Shown: one piece after another, positions 1 through 5,063 of the stretch
Layout of the letters: every line of letters begins with the position of its first letter
How positions within the stretch are numbered: position 1 is the stretch's first letter
DNA from: Paracoccaceae bacterium
GTDB taxonomy: Bacteria > Pseudomonadota > Alphaproteobacteria > Rhodobacterales > Rhodobacteraceae
Direction: 5' to 3'
DNA: 6,021 nt
Assembly (NCBI GenBank): GCA_009922885.1
Contig: RFUP01000157.1
Span: forward strand, 1-6,021
Position numbers and translations under genes: made by a program
Notes under the pieces: model-generated
What the model was told of the DNA's origin: nothing
The model's database searches: none
What the model saw: the letters and a program-made list of their open reading frames with translations, nothing else

Positions 1-170
1 CGCCCCGCCGAGGTCATCCGCACGCTCATCGCCTTCCCCCGCGCCGTGACGGGCGAGAAAAATGGCGTATTTTTCGCCACTTGCCGGATATCCGCCACCA
101 AGGCCTCCTGCGCTTCCCGCATCAGGTACTCGGGGTAAACCCGCACGCCCTTGATCTCCAAAACCGTCAT
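1..170 (-). CDS. alkB: Alkylated DNA repair dioxygenase AlkB, N-terminal part (cut by window edge)
   Basis: Reading leftwards from an ATG at 170-168, the frame stays open for 56 full codons to the window edge. The start is supported by a GGAG ribosome binding site about 7 bases upstream (minus strand). The visible protein begins MTVLEIKGVRVYPEYL and contains PVTARG (residues 40-45) followed by MSVRMTSAG (48-56), matching the N-terminal segment of bacterial AlkB proteins just before the double-stranded beta-helix core. AlkB is an Fe(II)/2-oxoglutarate dioxygenase that oxidatively removes methyl groups such as 1-methyladenine and 3-methylcytosine from DNA and RNA. The HxD...H iron ligands and the oxoglutarate-binding arginines would lie outside the window, so activity cannot be judged. 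The gene is transcribed divergently from dnaK across a 206-base gap. No Ada/LexA box or clear promoter was recognised for it. The assignment rests on family pattern recognition of a short segment. Confidence 0.8.
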   Translation of the reverse strand, partial: MTVLEIKGVRVYPEYLMREAQEALVADIRQVAKNTPFFSPVTARGKAMSVRMTSAG

Positions 171-237
171 TCGCGCTCCGAACTTACCTAGGATCAACCA
201 TTTCGCACGAAACTCCACGTCAGAATCCGCTCCACCG

Positions 238-267
238 CTTGCAGCGCCAAACCCCGGCTCCTATATA
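238..267 (+). promoter_or_regulatory. Predicted RpoH (sigma-32 type) heat-shock promoter of dnaK
   Basis: A CTTGCAG block at 238-244 is followed, 14 bases later, by TCCTATAT at 259-266. This fits the known heat-shock sigma pattern (CTTGAAA, 11-16 bases, CCCCATNT; alphaproteobacterial versions often have CTAT in the -10). The same bases also read as a passable housekeeping promoter (TTGCAG, 16 bases, CTATAT), so dual recognition is possible. Transcription would start near 273, giving a dnaK leader of about 100 bases. Position upstream of dnaK and good match make this the best promoter candidate in the window; the start site is inferred. Confidence 0.7.
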
Positions 268-278
268 CGCCCGGAAGC

Positions 279-303
279 GTGGTTACGGGCAAGCCGGAGC
301 CAC
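279..303 (+). other. Hairpin at the 5' end of the predicted dnaK leader
   Basis: GTGGTTACGG (279-288) can pair with CCGGAGCCAC (294-303) around the loop GCAAG. That gives nine pairs, including one G-T, with a single A-G mismatch. If transcription starts near 273, this stem lies almost at the 5' end of the dnaK message, where hairpins commonly protect RNA from decay. The pairing is seen in the sequence; any role is inferred, and hairpins of this size occur by chance in GC-rich DNA. Confidence 0.4.
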
Positions 304-350
304 CAACAGGATCGGGGCAAGATGCCAAAACGGGTCTGCGCCTCGAGTCA

Positions 351-374
351 TCGCCTTGAATTGAAAGGGATCGA
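351..374 (+). promoter_or_regulatory. dnaK ribosome binding site with a possible weak masking hairpin
   Basis: AGGGA at 366-370 lies 6 bases before the dnaK ATG and is the evident Shine-Dalgarno sequence. Upstream, TCG (351-353) and CCTT (354-357) can pair with CGA (372-374) and AAGG (365-368). The loop is GAATTGA and GAT (369-371) bulges out. The helix is short and interrupted, so it would be marginally stable, the property expected of an RNA thermometer that opens on warming. It matches no named thermometer class (ROSE, fourU) that I can recognise. The binding site itself is secure; the masking structure is speculative. Confidence 0.4.
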
Positions 375-376
375 AA

Positions 377-2296
377 ATGGGTAAAGTTATCGGGATTGAC
401 CTCGGAACCACCAACTCCTGCGTCGCCATCATGGATGGTTCGCAGCCCAAGGTTATCGAGAATTCGGAAGGCGCACGCACCACGCCCTCCATCGTCGCCT
501 TCAAAGACGAAGAGCGCCTCGTCGGCCAACCGGCAAAACGTCAGGCCGTCACCAACGCCGCGAACACCGTCTTCGGCGTGAAACGCCTGATCGGCCGCCG
601 CGCGGATGACGCGCATATCGCCAAAGACAAGAAGAACCTGCCCTATTCCGTCGTCAACGGCGGCAATGGTGACGCTTGGGTCGAAGTCAGCGGCGACAAG
701 TATTCGCCCTCGCAAATCTCCGCCTTCATCCTCCAGAAGATGAAGGAAACCGCCGAGTCCTACCTCGGCGAGCCCGTCACGCAGGCCGTCATCACCGTTC
801 CGGCCTACTTCAACGACGCCCAGCGCCAAGCCACGAAAGACGCAGGCAAGATCGCGGGCCTCGAAGTGCTCCGCATCATCAACGAGCCGACTGCAGCCGC
901 GCTCGCCTATGGCCTCGACAAGAAAGACACCCACACCATCGCGGTCTATGACCTTGGCGGCGGTACCTTCGACGTGACCATCCTCGAAATCGACGACGGC
1001 CTCTTCGAAGTAAAATCCACCAACGGCGACACGTTCCTCGGCGGTGAAGACTTCGATATGCGCATCGTGAACTACCTCGCGGATGAGTTCAAAAAAGAGC
1101 ACAACGTCGATCTGACCAAAGACAAAATGGCGCTCCAGCGCCTGAAGGAAGCTGCCGAAAAGGCGAAGATCGAGCTTTCCTCCTCGTCGCAAACCGAAAT
1201 CAACCAGCCGTTCATCGCGATGGACCCGTCTTCGGGCACTCCCTTGCACATGGTTGTGAAGCTGACCCGCGCGAAGCTCGAAAGCCTCGTCGGTGACCTG
1301 ATCAAGCGTTCGCTCGATCCGTGCAAAGCAGCACTCAAGGATGCTGGCCTCTCCACCTCCGACATCGACGAAGTCGTGCTCGTGGGCGGTATGACCCGTA
1401 TGCCGAAGGTCATCGAAGAAGTGACCAAGTTCTTCGGCAAGGAACCCCACAAGGGTGTGAACCCGGATGAAGTGGTGGCGATGGGTGCCGCGATTCAAGC
1501 AGGCGTTCTGCAAGGCGACGTGAAGGACGTTGTTCTTCTCGACGTGACTCCGCTGTCGCTCGGCATCGAAACGCTCGGTGGCGTGTTCACCCGCCTCATC
1601 GACCGGAACACCACGATCCCGACGAAGAAGAGCCAAGTCTTCTCGACCGCCGAAGACAACCAGAATGCCGTGACGATCCGCGTCTTCCAGGGCGAGCGCG
1701 AAATGGCCGCAGACAACAAGTTGCTCGGCCAGTTCAACCTCGAGAACATCCCGCCCGCACCGCGCGGCATGCCGCAGATCGAAGTGACCTTTGACATCGA
1801 CGCCAACGGCATCGTGTCGGTCGGTGCAAAGGACAAGGGCACCGGCAAAGAACAGAAGATCACGATCCAGGCGTCTGGCGGGCTGTCGGATGACGACATC
1901 GACAAGATGATCAAGGACGCAGAGGCTAATGCCGAAGCGGACAAGGAACGTCGCGAACTCGTCGAAGCCCGCAATCAGGCCGAAAGCCTCATCCACTCGA
2001 CCGAGAAGTCGATGGAAGAGCACGGCGACAAGGTTGACCCCTCGACGATCGAAGCCATCGAACTGGCCATCGCCGCGCTCAAGGACGAGCTGGAAAAGAA
2101 CAACGCCTCGAAGATCAAGTCGGGCATCCAGAACGTCACCGAAGCGGCAATGCGCCTTGGCGAAGCGATCTACAAGTCCAGCCAGTCGGAGGGCGGTGAC
2201 GCACCCGACATGGACGGTGGCTCGCGCGGTGGGTCTGACGATGACGACATCATCGACGCCGATTTCGAAGATATGGGCGACCACAAGCGTCGCTGA
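377..2296 (+). CDS. dnaK: Molecular chaperone DnaK (Hsp70)
   Basis: Cytoplasmic ATP-dependent chaperone that binds exposed hydrophobic peptides in nascent, heat-damaged or aggregated proteins, cycling with DnaJ and GrpE. It has 639 residues, normal for the family. The nucleotide-binding domain (about 1-383) shows phosphate-1 IGIDLGTTNS (5-14), Lys69 at the catalytic lysine position, VPAYFNDAQR (141-150), NEPTAAALAYG (169-179), phosphate-2 YDLGGGTFDVTILEI (191-205, Thr197 matching the autophosphorylated threonine) and adenosine motif LVGGMTRMPKV (335-345). The interdomain linker DVVLLDV (384-390) runs into the beta-sandwich peptide-binding domain, then a helical lid (about 507-605). The tail is Gly/Ser/Asp-rich and ends DADFEDMGDHKRR, a variant of the conserved acidic C-terminal motif. 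The ATG is chosen for its AGGGA site 6 bases upstream and for matching the family N-terminus. It is first in an operon with dnaJ behind a heat-shock promoter. It uses no TTA, CTA or TCA codons, typical of a highly expressed gene in a GC-rich genome. No key residue is missing. Confidence 0.99.
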   Translation: MGKVIGIDLGTTNSCVAIMDGSQPKVIENSEGARTTPSIVAFKDEERLVGQPAKRQAVTNAANTVFGVKRLIGRRADDAHIAKDKKNLPYSVVNGGNGDAWVEVSGDKYSPSQISAFILQKMKETAESYLGEPVTQAVITVPAYFNDAQRQATKDAGKIAGLEVLRIINEPTAAALAYGLDKKDTHTIAVYDLGGGTFDVTILEIDDGLFEVKSTNGDTFLGGEDFDMRIVNYLADEFKKEHNVDLTKDKMALQRLKEAAEKAKIELSSSSQTEINQPFIAMDPSSGTPLHMVVKLTRAKLESLVGDLIKRSLDPCKAALKDAGLSTSDIDEVVLVGGMTRMPKVIEEVTKFFGKEPHKGVNPDEVVAMGAAIQAGVLQGDVKDVVLLDVTPLSLGIETLGGVFTRLIDRNTTIPTKKSQVFSTAEDNQNAVTIRVFQGEREMAADNKLLGQFNLENIPPAPRGMPQIEVTFDIDANGIVSVGAKDKGTGKEQKITIQASGGLSDDDIDKMIKDAEANAEADKERRELVEARNQAESLIHSTEKSMEEHGDKVDPSTIEAIELAIAALKDELEKNNASKIKSGIQNVTEAAMRLGEAIYKSSQSEGGDAPDMDGGSRGGSDDDDIIDADFEDMGDHKRR

Positions 2297-2313
2297 CCTT
2301 GGCTAACGGAAAC

Positions 2314-2342
2314 GAGGGCCGGTCCACACCGGACCGGCTCTC
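2314..2342 (+). other. Strong hairpin between dnaK and dnaJ
   Basis: GAGGGCCGGTCC (2314-2325) pairs along its whole length with GGACCGGCTCTC (2331-2342) around the loop ACACC: 12 pairs, one of them G-T. No run of T follows, so it is not a standard intrinsic terminator. It ends 8 bases before the dnaJ ribosome binding site (AGGGAG, 2351-2356) and leaves that site free. Likely roles are protecting the 3' end of the dnaK part of the message, marking a processing site, or partly reducing read-through into dnaJ so that DnaK outnumbers DnaJ. The structure is seen; the role is inferred. Confidence 0.75.
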
Positions 2343-2362
2343 ACCGTTCAAGGGAGACCTGA

Positions 2363-3514
2363 ATGGCCAAACGTGATTATTACGAAGTGCTGGGCATCTC
2401 GAAAGGCGCAAACGCTGACGAGATCAAGAAAGCCTATCGGACCAAAGCCAAAGAGCTTCACCCCGACCGCAATGCTGACAATCCGAATGCGGAAAGCCAG
2501 TTCAAGGAAGTCAACGAAGCCTATGACTGCCTGAAAGACGGCGACAAGAAAGCAGCCTATGATCGCTACGGCCACGCCGCCTTTGAAGGTGGCATGGGTG
2601 GGGGGCGTCCTGGCGGTGGCTTTTCTGGTGGGCAAGGCGACTTCGCTTCGGCCTTCTCCGATGTGTTCGACGATCTTTTCGGCGATTTCATGGGGGGCCG
2701 CGGTGGCGGAGGAGGCCGTCAACGCGCCGCACGCGGTGCCGACCTGCGCTACAACCTCAGTGTAACGCTGGAAGAAGCTTATAACGGGCTTCAAAAAACC
2801 ATTAACGTCCCGACCTCGATCAAATGCGGTTCTTGCGACGGCAGCGGCGCAGAGGGCGGTGCCGAGCCTGCAATGTGCCCAACCTGCTCCGGTTTGGGTA
2901 AAGTCCGTGCACAGCAAGGATTTTTCACGGTCGAGCGCACCTGCCCAACCTGTTCCGGCGTCGGTCAGATCATCAAGAACCCCTGCAAGGGCTGTGGGGG
3001 GCAAGGCCGCGTTCATAAGGATCGTGCACTTTCGGTTAACATCCCGAAAGGCGTCGAAACCGGCACCCGCATCCGCCTCTCTGGCGAAGGCGAAGCCGGC
3101 ATGCGCGGCGGCCCGTCCGGTGATCTCTACATCTTCATTGATGTCAGGAAGCATGAGATTTTCGAACGAGAAGGCGTAAACCTCTTCTGCCGTGTTCCGG
3201 TGTCCATGACCGCAGCCGCGCTCGGCGGCGACATTGAAGTGCCCACAATCGACGGCGGCCGCTCCAAGGTGAAGATCCCCGCCGGATCGCAATCCGGCCG
3301 CCAGATGCGGCTCCGCTCCAAGGGCATGCCCGCGCTGCGCGGTGGTGGCGAAGGCGACATGTTCATCGAACTCGCCGTGGAAACGCCCGTCAACCTCACC
3401 AGCCGTCAGAAAGAACTGCTGCGCGAATTCGAAGACCTTTCCGAGGAGAACAACCCGGAAAGCACGTCGTTCTTCAAATCGGTGAAAGGGTTTTGGGATT
3501 CCATGAAGGGCTGA
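2363..3514 (+). CDS. dnaJ: Chaperone protein DnaJ (Hsp40, type I)
   Basis: Co-chaperone that binds unfolded substrates, passes them to DnaK and stimulates its ATPase. It has 383 residues, a usual length for full type I DnaJ. The J domain (about 4-70) carries HPD at 33-35, required for stimulating DnaK. A Gly/Phe-rich region follows (about 75-120, including FDDLFGDFMGG). Four CxxCxGxG zinc-binding repeats are intact: CGSCDGSG (155-162), CPTCSGLG (172-179), CPTCSGVG (194-201) and CKGCGGQG (208-215), together holding two zinc ions in the known fold. The C-terminal substrate-binding and dimerisation domains occupy about 220-383, with the typical GDLYIFIDVRKHEIFERE at 253-270. The start ATG has AGGGAG 6 bases upstream and gives the normal MAKRDYYEVLG N-terminus. 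It lies 66 bases after dnaK in the same operon, separated by a strong hairpin, and is followed by a terminator. Like dnaK it avoids TTA, CTA and TCA codons. Confidence 0.99.
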   Translation: MAKRDYYEVLGISKGANADEIKKAYRTKAKELHPDRNADNPNAESQFKEVNEAYDCLKDGDKKAAYDRYGHAAFEGGMGGGRPGGGFSGGQGDFASAFSDVFDDLFGDFMGGRGGGGGRQRAARGADLRYNLSVTLEEAYNGLQKTINVPTSIKCGSCDGSGAEGGAEPAMCPTCSGLGKVRAQQGFFTVERTCPTCSGVGQIIKNPCKGCGGQGRVHKDRALSVNIPKGVETGTRIRLSGEGEAGMRGGPSGDLYIFIDVRKHEIFEREGVNLFCRVPVSMTAAALGGDIEVPTIDGGRSKVKIPAGSQSGRQMRLRSKGMPALRGGGEGDMFIELAVETPVNLTSRQKELLREFEDLSEENNPESTSFFKSVKGFWDSMKG

Positions 3515-3534
3515 TCCCGCTGAAAAATTTCTAG

Positions 3535-3568
3535 AGGCTTCCCGGTATTTCGGGGAGCCTTTTCTTTT
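3535..3568 (+). terminator. Intrinsic (Rho-independent) terminator of the dnaK-dnaJ operon
   Basis: AGGCTTCCCG (3535-3544) pairs with CGGGGAGCCT (3551-3560) around the loop GTATTT: 10 pairs including one T-G. The T-rich stretch TTTTCTTTT (3560-3568) follows at once. It begins 20 bases after the dnaJ stop codon. On the minus strand no T run directly follows the stem, so it should work for rightward transcription only. It implies that pncB downstream is mainly transcribed separately, or only by read-through. Confidence 0.93.
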
Positions 3569-3574
3569 CCACCC

Positions 3575-3634
3575 CCCTCCCCTTGTGAATCCCAACGGTT
3601 CGCGCCAAAACTCCAAGCCATCCCGAAGGGAGGG
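3575..3634 (+). promoter_or_regulatory. pncB leader: pyrimidine tract complementary to the pncB ribosome binding site
   Basis: The pncB Shine-Dalgarno region GGGAGGG (3628-3634) is perfectly complementary to CCCTCCC (3575-3581), seven consecutive pairs of which six are G-C. Two further A-T pairs are possible if C3582 bulges out. The intervening loop is 46 bases. In a message that includes both segments the ribosome binding site would be masked. The tract begins only 7 bases after the dnaJ terminator T run, so such a message would come from read-through or from a start very close to 3570. I recognise no known NAD-sensing riboswitch here, and no convincing promoter between the terminator and pncB. 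A purine-rich binding site and a C/T tract can be complementary by chance. Confidence 0.35.
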
Positions 3635-3638
3635 CTTC

Positions 3639-4931
3639 ATGATCGATATCGCCACACGCGTTTGGAACCATAAGTGGAAGATTGATCCGATTGTCAGATC
3701 GTTGATCGACACCGACTTTTACAAGCTTCTGATGTGTCAGTCGGTGTATCGCAACAAGCCCGATACAGTCGTCACTTTCTCGCTGATCAATCGCTCGAAA
3801 GACGTCCGCCTCGCCGACTTGATCGATGAGGGTGAACTGCGAGAGCAACTCGACCACATCCGCTCCCTTTCCCTGTCTCGCGGCGAAAGCACATGGCTAC
3901 GCGGGAACACCTTTTACGGCAAACGCCAGATGTTCCGACCCGACTTCATGGAATGGTTCGAAAACCTCCGGCTGCCGCCCTACCATCTGGAAAAACGCGA
4001 TGGCCAGTATGAGCTCACTTTCGAGGGCAAATGGCCTGAAGTAATGCTCTGGGAAATTCCGGCGCTCTCGGTCTTGATGGAGCTTCGCTCGCGCGCCGTT
4101 CTAAACGCAATGGGCCGCTTCGAACTCAAAGTGCTTTACGCACGCGCTCTGGCAAAGCTTTGGGAAAAAATCGAACAGCTTTCCCATATCGAAAACCTGC
4201 GCATCGCTGACTTCGGCACCAGAAGGCGCCATTCCTACCTCTGGCAGGACCAGTCGGTTCAGGCGATGATCGAAGGGCTGGGCGAAAAGTTTATCGGCAC
4301 CTCGAATTGCCTGATCGCCATGAAGCGCGACATCGAAGCCATCGGCACGAATGCCCATGAACTGCCCATGGTCTACTCGGCGCTGGCTCAGTCCGATGAA
4401 GAGCTTGCCGAAGCCCCGTATCGCGTTCTGGCCGATTGGCAGGAAGAGCATGATGGCAACTTGCGCATCATCCTTCCAGACACGTTCGGCACAAAGGGCT
4501 TCCTCGACCGCGCGCCGGATTGGCTGGCGGGCTGGACAGGTATCCGCATCGATTCCGGTGCTCCGGAAGAAGGGGCCGAAACCGCGATTGCCTGGTGGAA
4601 AGCACGAGGTGAGAACCCGCAAGACAAGCTGATTATTTTCTCGGACGGCTTGGACGTTGACCGGATTGTCTCGCTCTCCGAACGCTTCAAAGGCCGCGCC
4701 AAAGTCTCCTTTGGTTGGGGAACCCTTTTGACCAATGACTTCAGAGGTCTTGCCGTGAATGATGGACTTGCTCCATTCAGCTTGGTTTGCAAAGCAGTTT
4801 CGGCAAATGGCCGCCCAACGGTCAAACTCTCTGATAACCCGAACAAAGCTATGGGCCCTGCTGAGGAAATCGCGCGCTACAAACGCGTGTTCCAAGTCGG
4901 GGAACAAACGGCAGAGAGAGTGCTGGTCTGA
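3639..4931 (+). CDS. pncB: Nicotinate phosphoribosyltransferase
   Basis: Cytoplasmic enzyme of the Preiss-Handler NAD salvage route: nicotinate + PRPP (with ATP hydrolysis) gives nicotinate mononucleotide and pyrophosphate. Family motifs run in order: IDTDFYKLLM (23-32) near the N-terminus, DFGTRRRHS (191-199), GTSN (220-223), IGTNAHE (235-241), whose His240 sits where the family's phosphorylated histidine is expected, RIDSGAP (303-309), FSDGLD (334-339), FGWGTLLTND (358-367) and KLSDNPNKAMG (396-406). The protein has 430 residues, somewhat longer than the roughly 400 of the E. coli enzyme. The ATG at 3639 is chosen because a strong AGGGAGGG site ends 4 bases upstream and MIDIATRVWNHKWKIDP is a normal N-terminus. 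The frame opens earlier at GTG 3585, but that codon has no ribosome binding site and the extra 18 residues look like translated leader. A terminator separates it from dnaJ. No terminator was recognised after it. The gene appears intact. Confidence 0.96.
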   Translation: MIDIATRVWNHKWKIDPIVRSLIDTDFYKLLMCQSVYRNKPDTVVTFSLINRSKDVRLADLIDEGELREQLDHIRSLSLSRGESTWLRGNTFYGKRQMFRPDFMEWFENLRLPPYHLEKRDGQYELTFEGKWPEVMLWEIPALSVLMELRSRAVLNAMGRFELKVLYARALAKLWEKIEQLSHIENLRIADFGTRRRHSYLWQDQSVQAMIEGLGEKFIGTSNCLIAMKRDIEAIGTNAHELPMVYSALAQSDEELAEAPYRVLADWQEEHDGNLRIILPDTFGTKGFLDRAPDWLAGWTGIRIDSGAPEEGAETAIAWWKARGENPQDKLIIFSDGLDVDRIVSLSERFKGRAKVSFGWGTLLTNDFRGLAVNDGLAPFSLVCKAVSANGRPTVKLSDNPNKAMGPAEEIARYKRVFQVGEQTAERVLV

Positions 4932-4953
4932 GCGTATCTCTGCGCGTACTTAA

Positions 4954-4967
4954 CCAATAACCAATAA
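4954..4967 (+). repeat. Short tandem repeat CCAATAA x2
   Basis: CCAATAA occurs twice back to back (4954-4960 and 4961-4967), about 22 bases after the pncB stop, just after a TTAA at 4950-4953. It lies in the AT-richer gap before the polysaccharide gene. No function can be assigned; two copies of a 7-base unit may be chance or a regulator binding region. Confidence 0.4.
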
Positions 4968-5006
4968 GACCTACGGAAATCCATACCCGCCCTTTCCCCG
5001 TGTCAG

Positions 5007-5049
5007 TTGCTAAATGGTTGTTAATGTGGGATTAGGCTCACAGTAATCA
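5007..5049 (+). promoter_or_regulatory. Probable promoter/operator region of the polysaccharide gene (weak call)
   Basis: The 132-base gap 4932-5063 should hold the promoter of the gene at 5064. Candidate housekeeping elements are TTGCTA (5007-5012) with GATTAG 17 bases later (5030-5035), or TTGTTA (5018-5023) with AGTAAT 18 bases later (5042-5047). Neither is a strong match. Overlapping them is a regular array of TTAA-like blocks: CTAA (5010-5013), TTAA (5021-5024) and TTAG (5032-5035), each separated by exactly 7 bases. The TTAA-N7-TTAA layout resembles the known binding site of the alphaproteobacterial response regulator CtrA, each pair having one mismatch. Placement suits repression or activation of the downstream gene, but this is inference. 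Confidence 0.3.
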
Positions 5050-5063
5050 TAAGGTTTTTGTGG

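Noticed and set aside
52..78. Imperfect inverted repeat inside alkB (GGCGAGAAAAAT against ATTTTTCGCC)
   Set aside because: It lies within a convincing coding frame, has a 2-base offset between its arms and is not followed by a T run, so it is neither a clean terminator nor clearly functional.
355..360. CTTGAA just before dnaK, a match to the heat-shock -35 element
   Set aside because: It lies only 16 bases before the dnaK start codon, and no matching -10 element fits upstream of the coding region. The pair at 238-267 is far better placed.
194..2284. 696-codon open frame on the minus strand, covering nearly all of dnaK
   Set aside because: Its codons are exact reverse complements of dnaK codons, so a stop could appear only where dnaK uses TTA, CTA or TCA, and dnaK uses none. 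Long antisense frames over hsp70 genes are a known artefact of codon bias. The translation has no recognisable domain.
3569..3584. G-rich minus strand as a possible G-quadruplex
   Set aside because: It has only two long G runs and a GG, giving at best a two-layer structure. The complementarity to the pncB ribosome binding site is the more specific observation.
3585..3638. Upstream GTG start that would extend pncB by 18 residues
   Set aside because: No ribosome binding site precedes the GTG, it lies 17 bases from the end of the terminator T run, and the ATG at 3639 has a strong site and a normal family N-terminus.
2348..3712. 454-codon open frame on the minus strand across dnaJ and the start of pncB
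   Set aside because: It is in the same codon-aligned antisense register as dnaJ and is kept open by the absence of TTA, CTA and TCA codons. It overlaps a convincing gene and a terminator, and its product resembles nothing.
4976..5000. Possible pncB terminator stem (ACGGAAA against TTTCCCCGT)
   Set aside because: Pairing needs a 2-base bulge and a long loop, and no T run follows. It is too weak to call.
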